Assembly (NCBI GenBank): GCA_021810565.1
Contig: JAJZIM010000011.1
Location: 1 to 64,000, forward strand
Origin: Bacillota bacterium
Lineage (GTDB): Bacteria > Bacillota > Sulfobacillia > JAJZIM01
Reading direction: 5' to 3'
Length of the DNA stretch: 64,000 nucleotides
Shown: piece by piece, positions 1 through 7,585 of the stretch
How positions within the stretch are numbered: the stretch's first letter is position 1
How the letters are laid out: each line of letters starts with the position of its first letter
The notes under the pieces: generated by a model
The model's database searches: none
What the model was told of the DNA's origin: nothing
Seen by the model: only the letters and a program-made list of their open reading frames with translations
Position numbers and translations under genes: made by a program

Positions 1-114
1 CTCATGGCCGCGATCCGTTCCGCCCTACCCCTGGGCTTCCGTGAACCGCGGCTTTTGTGGTCCGGGGCTGGAGAGGCACCCCGGAGCGGGTCCTGGAACC
101 TGGCTCCAACGTAG
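1..114 (+). pseudogene. Possible C-terminal end of a TnpB-type nuclease (cut by window edge)
   Basis: Frame 1 is open from the window edge to a TAG at 112-114 and encodes a tail containing NLAPT and GFREPRLLW. The proline/arginine-rich tail resembles the poorly conserved extreme C-terminus that follows the RuvC domain of GC-rich TnpB proteins. No catalytic residue is visible because the rest lies to the left of the window. The main argument is position: the folded RNA at 152-215 follows the stop at the distance expected for a TnpB right end. It could instead be chance open frame. Confidence 0.3.
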
Positions 115-151
115 CGCGGTCATCGGCTGGCATGCCTCCCGCGCTGGGTCT

Positions 152-215
152 GGTCAGCCGGGCACTCGGGACCTTGGTCCCTCATGCCCACGGCTTTAGC
201 CGTGGGTGGCTGACC
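152..215 (+). ncRNA. omegaRNA-like three-way junction at the right end of a TnpB (IS200/IS605-type) element
   Basis: The stretch folds into a compact three-way junction. The outer 8-bp stem is GGTCAGCC (152-159) with GGCTGACC (208-215). Inside are two perfect hairpins: GGGACC-TT-GGTCCC (168-181) and CCCACGGC-TTTA-GCCGTGGG (187-206). The second hairpin is the kind commonly seen at the right end of IS200/IS605 and IS1341 elements, where the transcript acts as the guide-RNA scaffold of TnpB. The structure is seen directly; the function is inferred from that resemblance. Bases just after 215 would then be the guide or the flanking target. Confidence 0.55.
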
Positions 216-278
216 CGTGCACACCTGCCTCGAGATTCACCGCCTCCGCCACCTCAGGTTATGGCCCCTGCCCGCGCT

Positions 279-893
279 TCATTCCCCCTCCTCCGGCCCG
301 GGTGCGCCCAACTCCCCCCAGAGGCGCTCCACCTGCTCCCGCGTCCGCTCCAAGCTGCCGGAGTTGTCGATGACCGCATGGGCCCGGCGGGCCTTGTGCG
401 CCGGGGGCAATCCCGCGGCCAGCCGCCGGCGGGCCTGGTCCAGGGACAATCCCTGGCCGGTCAGGCGCGCCAGCTGTTGGTCCGGGGTGGCCGTCACCGC
501 CCAGATCCGGTCGAACCAGCCCTCCAGGCCGGACTCGAAGAGCAGGGGCACCTCCGCCACCACCACCGCCGCCCGGGCTGCCGCCAACTCGCGGCGCAAA
601 AGCTCCCGGACCGGCGGATGGACGATAGCCTCCAGGGCGCGCCGCTCCCCCGGGTCGGCGAACACGATCTCCCCCAGGCGGCGCCGGTCGATCCCCCCGG
701 CGGGGGTAGCCACCCGGGGCCAGCGCCGCGCCACCCGCTGGGCCACCTCCCTCGCCCTGAGCACCCGGTGGGCCAGCTCGTCGGCGTCGATGCGGTACGC
801 TCCCAACTCCTCCAGCATGCGACCGACGGTGCTCTTGCCGCAGGCGATGCCCCCCGTCAGCCCGATGCACCACGCCTTGCCCACCGGCGGCAT
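279..893 (-). CDS. coaE: Dephospho-CoA kinase CoaE
   Basis: This enzyme phosphorylates the ribose 3'-hydroxyl of dephospho-CoA with ATP, the last step of coenzyme A synthesis in the cytoplasm. The Walker A loop GGIACGKST lies at residues 14-22, followed by the family motif RIDADELAH near residue 35 that holds the substrate. At 204 residues it has the usual length. The ATG start overlaps the stop of the 64-residue gene upstream by one base, so it is translationally coupled. It is the last gene of the polA-mutM-orf-coaE run, the same association as in Bacillus, where mutM and coaE are also neighbours. Confidence 0.95.
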   Translation of the reverse strand: MPPVGKAWCIGLTGGIACGKSTVGRMLEELGAYRIDADELAHRVLRAREVAQRVARRWPRVATPAGGIDRRRLGEIVFADPGERRALEAIVHPPVRELLRRELAAARAAVVVAEVPLLFESGLEGWFDRIWAVTATPDQQLARLTGQGLSLDQARRRLAAGLPPAHKARRAHAVIDNSGSLERTREQVERLWGELGAPGPEEGE

Positions 894-1087
894 CAGACCA
901 GCTTGCCCGGCAGCTTCTCCAGCGCGCTGGGCGGCAGATCCTGCTCCGCGCCCACCTCCAGGTGCCAGCGGTTCCCTCCCAAGGGGCGCCAGTGGATCTC
1001 CCCGGTGACGTGGTACTTCTCCTGCAGCTTGCGGCTGGCTTCCCGCAATTCCTCCTCGCTTTCGACTTCCAAGGTGAAATAGGTCAT
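893..1087 (-). CDS. Small conserved-looking protein, unknown function (64 aa)
   Basis: The protein is 64 residues, acidic at the N-terminus (VESEEELREASRKL) and mixed alpha/beta, with no membrane segment or signal. The ATG at 1087 is chosen because GAAAGGAG sits just upstream; longer open frame beyond it overlaps mutM and lacks a ribosome site. It sits between mutM (17 bp gap) and coaE (1-base overlap), the slot where Bacillus has ytaF, but it is soluble and shows no similarity to the YtaF membrane protein. I do not recognise the family. The position suggests co-expression with DNA repair and CoA genes, nothing more. Confidence 0.75.
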   Translation of the reverse strand: MTYFTLEVESEEELREASRKLQEKYHVTGEIHWRPLGGNRWHLEVGAEQDLPPSALEKLPGKLV

Positions 1088-1103
1088 GAACCTCGGTCTC
1101 CTT

Positions 1104-1925
1104 TCATGCCTGGCAGCGGCTGCACAGATGGGTACCGCGCCCCGCCAGGCGGATGCGCTCCACGGGCTGCCCGCAACGGGGGCAGGGCTGGCCGGTGCGC
1201 CGGAACACCCGCAGGTGGCGGGCATGCTCCCCCTGGCGCCCGGCCCCGTCCACATAGGTGGCGAAGGTGGTGCCGCGGTGAGCGATGGCCTCCCGCAGGA
1301 CCTCCCCGATCACCCGGTGCAGCCGCTGGGCCTCCGCGGGTTGCAGGCTGAGCGCCGCCCGGGCGGGATGGATACCCGCCGCGAAGAGGCACTCGTCCAC
1401 GTAGATGTTGCCCAGCCCCGCCACCACCTCCTGATCCAACAGCAGGGGCTTGATGCGGGTGCGCCGGCCCGCCAGGGCCGTGATCAGGTATTCCACGGTG
1501 AAGGCCTCGGACAGGGGCTCCGGTCCGAGGCGCGCCAGCCCCGGAGGACCACCGACGCCGCCCTTGGGGCGCAGGTGCAGCCCGCCGAAGCCCCGGGCGT
1601 CCTGGTAGACCAGCTCGCCGCCGTCCGCCAAGTGCAGCACCACGTGGGTGTGGCGCTCCCACTCCCGCTCCCCCGGGAACCACAAGAGCCGCCCGCTCAT
1701 CATCAGGTGCACGATCAGCTCCCGCTCCCCCAGGTCGGCCAGGATGTACTTGCCCCGCCGCCCCAGGGCCAGGATGCGCCGGCCCACCACCTGGCGGGCA
1801 AACTCCTCCGGGGTGTCCGAGCGCAGGAAGCGGGGCGAGATCACCTCCACCGCCGCGATGATCCTTCCAGTAACCTTTTCCCTCAGACTGGCGACTACCG
1901 TCTCCACCTCCGGCAACTCCGGCAA
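1104..1925 (-). CDS. mutM: Formamidopyrimidine-DNA glycosylase MutM/Fpg
   Basis: Bifunctional base-excision repair enzyme that removes 8-oxoguanine and formamidopyrimidines and nicks the abasic site. The N-terminus MPELPEVE supplies the catalytic proline (residue 2) and glutamate (residue 3); the lysine of GRRGKYIL is the conserved DNA-contacting lysine. A helix-two-turn-helix precedes a C-terminal zinc finger with CPRC and CSRC. The length of 273 residues is standard. It lies 56 bp downstream of polA, which would fill the gap it leaves, so the operon couples two steps of the same pathway. Confidence 0.96.
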   Translation of the reverse strand: MPELPEVETVVASLREKVTGRIIAAVEVISPRFLRSDTPEEFARQVVGRRILALGRRGKYILADLGERELIVHLMMSGRLLWFPGEREWERHTHVVLHLADGGELVYQDARGFGGLHLRPKGGVGGPPGLARLGPEPLSEAFTVEYLITALAGRRTRIKPLLLDQEVVAGLGNIYVDECLFAAGIHPARAALSLQPAEAQRLHRVIGEVLREAIAHRGTTFATYVDGAGRQGEHARHLRVFRRTGQPCPRCGQPVERIRLAGRGTHLCSRCQA

Positions 1926-1981
1926 GGCCCGTCCCCCCTGTTTTCCGCCCCATCATGTCCGGCCACCGGACGCCCCCGCCC

Positions 1982-4609
1982 TCAGGCCCGGGCCGCCTCC
2001 GGCCGTTGCAGGGGCTCCATGTCGAACCAGTCCGGGCCCACCTTCTCGTCCACCCGCAGCGGCACCGCCAGCTTAACCGCCTGCTCCATGCGCTCGGCGA
2101 CCAACTGCGCCAACTCCTCCAACTCGTCCCGAGGCACCTCGAAAAGCAGCTCGTCGTGGACCTGCAGGATCATCCGGGACGCCATCCGACGCCGGCTCAG
2201 CTCCCGGTGGATCTCCAGCATGGCCAGCTTGATGATGTCCGCGGCGCTGCCCTGGATGGGAGTGTTCATGGCCATCCGTTCGGCGAAGCTGCGGGCCACC
2301 CGGTTCTTGTGGTTCAAGTCCGGCAGGTAGCGGCGCCGTCCCAGGAGGGTGGTCACGTAGCCGCGCTCCCGGCCCTCGGCCACCGTGCGGTCCAGAAATT
2401 CCTTCACCTGGGGATAGCGGCGGAAGTAGCCGTCGATGTAGCTCTTGGCGTCCGCCTGCTCCATCCCGGTGCCCCGGGCCAACCCGAAGTCGCTGATGCC
2501 GTAGACGATCCCGAAATTGATGGCCTTGGCCCAGTTGCGCATGCGGTCGTTTACCGCCTCCGGGGCCACCCCCAGCACCTCGGAGGCGGTGCGCCGGTGG
2601 ATGTCCTCCTCCTCCCGGAAGGCCTGGCACAGCCGCTCGTCCCCCGACAGGTGGGCCAGCACCCTAAGCTCGATCTGGGAGTAGTCGGCCGCCAGAAACA
2701 GGCGCCCCTCTCCCGCCACGAACACCTTGCGCACTTGCCGACCGAGCTCCATGCGCACCGGGATGTTTTGGAGGTTGGGCTCGGCGCTGGACAGCCGCCC
2801 GGTGGCGGTCACGGTCTGGTGGAAGGTGGTGTGCACGCGGCCCGTGTTCGGGTCGATGAGGTCGCGCAATCCGTCCACGTAGGTGCCGCGCAGCTTCACC
2901 AGCTGCCGATACTCCAGGATATCCGCCACCACCTCGTGCTGGGACGCCAAGGTCTCCAGCACCTCGGCGTCGGTGGAGGGACCGGTCTTGGTGCGCTTCT
3001 GCACCGGCAGCCCCAGCTTGCCGAATAGCACCTCCGCCAATTGGCGCGGCGAGTTCAAGTTGAAGCTCACCCCCGCCGTCCGGTAGATCTGCCGCTCCAG
3101 GATCGCCAAACGCTCCGATAGTTGCCGACCCATGGCGTCCAGCGCCCTGCGGTCCACCGCCACGCCGGCCAGCTCCATCTCGGCCAGCACCTCCACCAGG
3201 GGCAGCTCCACTTTGAAATACAGGTCCGTCAGGCCGGCGGACTCCAGCTGCGCGGCCAGCACCTCCCGCAGCCGCGCCAGGAGGGACGCGCGGGCTCTGA
3301 GACCCGGCAACAGTTCCCCCGGCTCGGGCAGGCCGCCGCCGCCCACCCGCGGCTTGCCAAAGGGCAGCACGGTTACCGCCAGATAGCTGGACGCCAGCTC
3401 CTCCAGGGGATATCCGCCGCTCTTGCCCGGATTGAGCAGGTAGGCGGCCAGGGCGGTGTCGAAGGCCAGGCCCCCCAGAGACATGCCCCGCTGCCGCAGG
3501 TACACCGAGGCGGCCTTCGCCGCGTGCAGGTACTTGGGCCGCTCCGACTCCAAGAGAGCGCGCACCCGCTCCAAATCGGCGTCCGTAGACCCGGACCACC
3601 CCCGCCCTCGACCGTCGGCCAGGGCGATGCCTCCCAATTCCCAACGGAAGGGTCCCCGAGGGAGCAGGGCGAAGGACACGGACACCGGATCCTCCAGCCC
3701 TTCCGGCTCCGCCACCTCCGGCGCCGCAGCGACCGGCTCCTGCTCCGCCGGCGGGGGCAGCCGCTTGAGCAAACTCTTGAACTCCAACTCCTGAAACACC
3801 CGGCGGGCCTCGGTACGCGCCAGTTCCGGGCGCTCCAGACGATGCCAATCCACCTCCAGGGGCACGTCGCAACGGATGGTGGTCATGTGCTTGAACAATA
3901 CCGCCTCGTCCCCGTGCTCCCACAAGACCTCCCGCAGCTTCCGGTCGGAGAGCGCCTCCCTGGCCTTGAGCAGCTCCTCCAGCCCGGTATATTCCCTCAG
4001 CAGGGCCGTGGCCTTCTTGGGGCCGATCCCCGGCAGCCCGGGCAGGTTGTCGGAAGGGTCCCCCACCAGAGCCTTCCAATCCGGCAACCGTTCGGGATCC
4101 ACGCCGTACTCCTGGCAGACCTTGGCCGCGTCGTAGCGGTCCAGCTGGCTGATGCCTCGCCGGTTGACCAGCGCCGTGACCTGCGGTCCCACCAACTGGA
4201 GCACGTCCCGGTCGCCGCTCAGGATCAGCACCCGGCACCCGGCCGCCGCCCCCTGCCCGGCCAGGGTACCGATGACGTCGTCCGCCTCGTAGCCGGGCAC
4301 CCCCAGCACCGCGAAACCCGCGCGGCCCAGACTCTCCTCCAAGAGCTCCAGCTGGGGCCGCAGCTCCGACGGCATGGCCGGCCGCTGGGCCTTGTACTCG
4401 GCGAAGGCCGTGTGGCGGAAGGTGGGAGCGGCCCGATCGAAGGCCACCGCCACGTAGTCTGGCTGCTCCTCGTCCAGCAGGCGCAGCAGCATGGTGAAGA
4501 ACCCGAAGACCGCGTTGGTGTACACGCCCTGGACGGTGGTAAAAAGCGGCAAGGCGTAGAAGGCGCGGTGCGCCAAGCTGTGGCCGTCCACCAGGAGCAA
4601 TGTTTTCAA
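1982..4609 (-). CDS. polA: DNA polymerase I
   Basis: Repair and Okazaki-fragment polymerase, 875 residues. Residues 1 to about 290 are the 5' nuclease domain (VDGHSLAHRAF, later GIGPKKATALL). The middle domain has the 3'-5' exonuclease fold but the DxE metal-binding motif is missing (SVSFALLPRG at the expected place), so proofreading is probably lost, as in Thermus and Bacillus enzymes. The polymerase domain has motif A DYSQIELR, motif B around NWAKAINFGIVYG and motif C QVHDELLFE. The TTG at 4609 is chosen because AAAGGGGG lies 8 bases upstream and the protein then begins LKTLLLVDGHS, as in the family; the open frame runs on into the tRNA gene. Confidence 0.95.
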   Translation of the reverse strand: MKTLLLVDGHSLAHRAFYALPLFTTVQGVYTNAVFGFFTMLLRLLDEEQPDYVAVAFDRAAPTFRHTAFAEYKAQRPAMPSELRPQLELLEESLGRAGFAVLGVPGYEADDVIGTLAGQGAAAGCRVLILSGDRDVLQLVGPQVTALVNRRGISQLDRYDAAKVCQEYGVDPERLPDWKALVGDPSDNLPGLPGIGPKKATALLREYTGLEELLKAREALSDRKLREVLWEHGDEAVLFKHMTTIRCDVPLEVDWHRLERPELARTEARRVFQELEFKSLLKRLPPPAEQEPVAAAPEVAEPEGLEDPVSVSFALLPRGPFRWELGGIALADGRGRGWSGSTDADLERVRALLESERPKYLHAAKAASVYLRQRGMSLGGLAFDTALAAYLLNPGKSGGYPLEELASSYLAVTVLPFGKPRVGGGGLPEPGELLPGLRARASLLARLREVLAAQLESAGLTDLYFKVELPLVEVLAEMELAGVAVDRRALDAMGRQLSERLAILERQIYRTAGVSFNLNSPRQLAEVLFGKLGLPVQKRTKTGPSTDAEVLETLASQHEVVADILEYRQLVKLRGTYVDGLRDLIDPNTGRVHTTFHQTVTATGRLSSAEPNLQNIPVRMELGRQVRKVFVAGEGRLFLAADYSQIELRVLAHLSGDERLCQAFREEEDIHRRTASEVLGVAPEAVNDRMRNWAKAINFGIVYGISDFGLARGTGMEQADAKSYIDGYFRRYPQVKEFLDRTVAEGRERGYVTTLLGRRRYLPDLNHKNRVARSFAERMAMNTPIQGSAADIIKLAMLEIHRELSRRRMASRMILQVHDELLFEVPRDELEELAQLVAERMEQAVKLAVPLRVDEKVGPDWFDMEPLQRPEAARA

Positions 4610-4721
4610 GACCCATCCCCCTTTGCCGGAAGGATTCACCGTCGGGCCCGGAAAACCTGCCCCGATTTTCGCAGGGCCAACCAGGTCGGCCCCGCAGATG
4701 AGCGTTTCCCCGCGCCAACCG

Positions 4722-4745
4722 AAAACGCCGCCCCAGACGGCGGCG
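4722..4745 (-). terminator. Intrinsic terminator after tRNA-Leu(CAA)
   Basis: On the minus strand CGCCGCC pairs with GGCGGCG around a six-base loop and is followed by TTTT. It lies 10 bp past the tRNA 3' end and separates the tRNA from polA. Confidence 0.8.
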
Positions 4746-4754
4746 CGAAGCTCC

Positions 4755-4841
4755 TGGTGCCGGAGGTGGGACTCGAACCCACACGGAGTCACCCCCACCG
4801 CATTTTGAGTGCGGCTCGTCTGCCGATTCCGACACTCCGGC
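4755..4841 (-). tRNA. tRNA-Leu (anticodon CAA)
   Basis: An 87-base class II tRNA with a long variable arm. The acceptor stem begins GCCGGAG and pairs with CTCCGGC; the anticodon stem CCGCA/TGCGG encloses the loop CTCAAAA with anticodon CAA, which reads TTG. The T arm has GTTCGAGTC. The terminal CCA is encoded. A strong terminator follows directly. The window has three leucine tRNA genes, CAA here and CAG and GAG at 33305-33507. Confidence 0.95.
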
Positions 4842-4919
4842 CCTGATCTCAAGCTTACCACAGGGGCGGGGAGCCGCGCAACCGTCGCCCTTAACTCAAG
4901 TTTATTCTTTCAAAAAGGC

Positions 4920-5040
4920 TTGACTTTCTATTTCCCCCGTGATAGGCTTTTCCCGTAGGGCGATGCGCCCGTTGCGTGTCGCTCAAGTTCACACCACCCC
5001 ATCCTTGCTAGCCCCGGGGACTTCCCCGGGGCGCCTTTTT
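4920..5040 (+). ncRNA. Candidate small RNA with its own promoter and terminator
   Basis: A promoter-like TTGACT (4920-4925), 17-base spacer and TAGGCT (4943-4948) is followed 60 bp later by a strong intrinsic terminator: GCCCCGGGG (5011-5019) pairs with CCCCGGGGC (5024-5032) and TTTTT follows at 5036-5040. The T run is on the plus strand only, so it cannot serve the minus-strand spoVR gene that ends at 5052. Between them is a short hairpin GGGCG-ATG-CGCCC (4958-4970). No open frame of note is present. An RNA of about 85 bases would result. No known RNA family is recognised; the -10 is weak. Confidence 0.4.
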
Positions 5041-5051
5041 GGGGCGGCGGC

Positions 5052-6434
5052 TCACACCCGCCGCACCTCCTCCCCCTCGGCCCGAAAGACCGCCGGCTGG
5101 TCGCCCAGCACCGTTTCCAGATACACCGGGCGGCGCCAGATGCTGAACAAATGGCTCAGGGTGCGCTCCAGGTGGCGCAGATCCAGGGGGCGTCCGTCGT
5201 AGCGGTGCAAGAGATACAGCTCGCCCCGGTGGCCGTGGTCGTCGTCCACCACCTCCACCATGGGGAAGCCGTTGTTGGTGAGCTGGTCCACCAGGCCGTC
5301 GCGCACCTTCTCCCAATCCCGCTCCGTGATCCGCCACTCATCCCCCACCCGCCGATACAGGTAGAGATCCAGCTCCTCCACCAGCTCCCGGGTGAGGTAG
5401 TTGCGCAGGAAGGATTGATCCGTCTCGGTCTCGCGCACCTCGAAGAGCTTCTCCAGGCCCTCCCCGCCCGCCAGCCGCAGCTCCTCCCGGTCCCGCCCCC
5501 CGGGGTGCTCCCAGCGCGCCTCGAGGTCCTCGAACACCCGCATGCCCAGGAGGTAGGGGTTGGGTCGCAGCGGCGAGGCCTGCAGGATCCCCGCCGTCAT
5601 CCGGGCGAACTCCCAGGCCTCCTCCTCCGGCACGTCGAGCTCCCGCAGGATGCGCCGGTGCCACCGGGTGGCCCAGCCCTCGTTCATGATCTTGGTGGAC
5701 AGCTGCGGCCAGAAGTAGAGCATCTCCCCCCGCACGATCTCCAGCACGTCCCGCTGCCAATCCTCCAGATCCCGGGCGCGGCGGGAGAGGAACAGGAGCA
5801 GGTCCCCCTCCTCCCCCCCGCGAGGCCGCTTTTTCGGCGGGGGCGGCGGCGGCTCCTCCCCGATGCTCCACAGGTCGTCGTAGGGAGTCTCGGGGGGCCG
5901 CTCGACCTCGGCCCGCCCTCCCGGGGGCTTTTCCGGCGGCAGGCCGCAAGCCACCTGGCCCTGCACCGACAAGGCGGCGTCCAGGAAGGATTCCACCCGC
6001 TCCCGCCCTTCCCGGAACTCGTAGCCGCGGATGCGCTCGGCCGACTGGGCCATGGTCTCCAGCATCGCCCGGTTGGTGCGCTCGAAGGCTCGGTTGTGCT
6101 TGAAGAAATCGGCGTGGGCGAAGACGTGGGCCACCACCAGCTTGTTTTGGGCCCGGGAGTTGCCCTCCAGCAGGAAGGCGTAAGCCGGGTCGGAGTTGAT
6201 CACCAGCTCGTAGATCCGGCTGAGGTCGTAGTCGTAGTGGGTCTTCATGCGGTGGAAGGCCTTGCCGAAGCTCCAGTGGGAGAAGCGGGTGGGCATGCCG
6301 CCGTAGGCACCGAAGGTGTACAGGATCTGGGGCGGGCACACCTCGAAATGCAGCGGAAAGCTGTCCAAGCCCAGGCTGGCGGCCACCTCGCCGATGTCGG
6401 CGATGTCCCGCTCCAACAGCTCCAGGTCGGTCAT
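5052..6434 (-). CDS. spoVR: SpoVR family protein
   Basis: SpoVR is needed for proper spore cortex formation in Bacillus; in non-sporulating bacteria the same protein travels with PrkA and YhbH in stress and stationary-phase operons. Its biochemical activity is not settled. The protein has 460 residues, the usual length, with family sequence such as PPQILYTFGAYGGMP, HVFAHADFFKHN and NEGWATRWHRRI. The ATG at 6434 overlaps the yhbH stop in ATGA, showing coupling; the open frame before it is a shadow of yhbH. It is the last gene of the operon. Confidence 0.93.
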   Translation of the reverse strand: MTDLELLERDIADIGEVAASLGLDSFPLHFEVCPPQILYTFGAYGGMPTRFSHWSFGKAFHRMKTHYDYDLSRIYELVINSDPAYAFLLEGNSRAQNKLVVAHVFAHADFFKHNRAFERTNRAMLETMAQSAERIRGYEFREGRERVESFLDAALSVQGQVACGLPPEKPPGGRAEVERPPETPYDDLWSIGEEPPPPPPKKRPRGGEEGDLLLFLSRRARDLEDWQRDVLEIVRGEMLYFWPQLSTKIMNEGWATRWHRRILRELDVPEEEAWEFARMTAGILQASPLRPNPYLLGMRVFEDLEARWEHPGGRDREELRLAGGEGLEKLFEVRETETDQSFLRNYLTRELVEELDLYLYRRVGDEWRITERDWEKVRDGLVDQLTNNGFPMVEVVDDDHGHRGELYLLHRYDGRPLDLRHLERTLSHLFSIWRRPVYLETVLGDQPAVFRAEGEEVRRV

Positions 6435-7573
6435 CCTGACCCCACCTCCGCCGCCGGGCCCAAAAAGGCCCGGATGGCCCGGTAGACGTCGCGCTTTTCC
6501 GCGATGCGCACCGCCACGAAGCGCGGATCGCGCACCTCGGCCAGGGTCTTGAGCAAGCCGGAGCCCTCCGGGGCGGCGGCGATCTCCCCGTAGCCCAGAA
6601 GCTCCACCCGCTCCAAGAGTTCGCGCAGACGCTCCACGCAGCGCGGGTTGTCCTCCGGATAGTTGTCGCCGTCGGAGAAATGGAAGGCGTAGACGTTGTA
6701 GCCCGCGGGGGGATAGCGCTCCTCCACCACCCGGCGGGCCAGCTCGTAGACCGAGGAGCAGCGGGTACCGCCGCTCTCGCCGCGGTGGAAGAAATCCTCC
6801 TCCGTCACTTCCCGCGCCGTGGCGTCGTGGGCGAGGAAGGCGATCTGCACCTGGCGGTAGCGGGTGCGCAGGAAGCGCACCAGCCAGAAGAAGAAGCTGC
6901 GGGCGATATATTTCTGGAACTCCCCCATGGAGCCGGAGGTGTCCATCATGGCCAGGACCGCGGCGGCCGTCTCCTGCCGCGGCGACTCCTCCCAGGTCTT
7001 GAAGCGCAGGTCCTCCCGAGCGATGTCTCCCACCCCCCGCCGCCCGGCCCGGGCATTGCGCCGCAGGTTCTCCAGCAGGGTGCGCCGCCGATCCAGGTTG
7101 CCCCAAACCCCCACCCGGCGGAGTTCCCGGAACTCTTCCCCTGTGGTGCCCAACTGCGGCTGCGTCCGCGGGCGCAGCCGCGGCAGGTTCAGGTCGGCGA
7201 AGATCAGCTCGGCCAGCTCGTCCAGGGTGATCTCCGCCTCATAGACGTCGCCGCCCGGCTCGTCCCCGGGTCCGGCGCCGCCCCGGCCCGGCTCCACCGC
7301 CACCCGGTCGCCCACCCGGCTGCCGCCCCGCCCCTGCCCCGTGTGGGTGGTCTTGCCCTCGTCGAAACGCAGGCGAAACTCCTCCAGGGAGCGGATGGGC
7401 ACCCGCACCACCCGCGCCCCGTCGGAGAGGATGATGCTCTCCTGGGACACCACGTCCGGCAGGTTGCGGCGGATGGCCTCGCGCACCTTGGCCTGGTGCC
7501 GCTCCTGGTCCTGCTGCCCCTTGCGGTGCAGCGACCAGTCCTCGCGGGACAGGCTGAAGTTCAACGTGGACAA
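6431..7573 (-). CDS. yhbH: YhbH family (DUF444) sporulation/stress protein
   Basis: A 380-residue member of DUF444. The second half is a von Willebrand factor A-like domain with an intact metal-binding motif DTSGSM, and the segment around SGGTRCSSVYELA fits the T/S position of the same site. The N-terminus (FSLSREDWSLHRKGQ) has the arginine/lysine-rich character of the family. In Bacillus the gene is sporulation-controlled; in Enterobacteria the homologue is co-expressed with PrkA. It sits 12 bp after prkA and overlaps spoVR by 4 bases. What it binds is unknown. Confidence 0.93.
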   Translation of the reverse strand: MSTLNFSLSREDWSLHRKGQQDQERHQAKVREAIRRNLPDVVSQESIILSDGARVVRVPIRSLEEFRLRFDEGKTTHTGQGRGGSRVGDRVAVEPGRGGAGPGDEPGGDVYEAEITLDELAELIFADLNLPRLRPRTQPQLGTTGEEFRELRRVGVWGNLDRRRTLLENLRRNARAGRRGVGDIAREDLRFKTWEESPRQETAAAVLAMMDTSGSMGEFQKYIARSFFFWLVRFLRTRYRQVQIAFLAHDATAREVTEEDFFHRGESGGTRCSSVYELARRVVEERYPPAGYNVYAFHFSDGDNYPEDNPRCVERLRELLERVELLGYGEIAAAPEGSGLLKTLAEVRDPRFVAVRIAEKRDVYRAIRAFLGPAAEVGSG

Positions 7574-7585
7574 CTTCTACCCTCC

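Noticed and set aside
57-1082. Long plus-strand open frames over coaE and mutM
   Set aside because: Shadow of the minus-strand genes; composition is Arg/Pro/Gly-rich and no family resemblance is seen. The same holds for most long antisense frames across this GC-rich window.
1982-4861. PolA start upstream of 4609
   Set aside because: The open frame runs through the tRNA-Leu gene and its terminator; the TTG at 4609 has a good ribosome site and family N-terminus.
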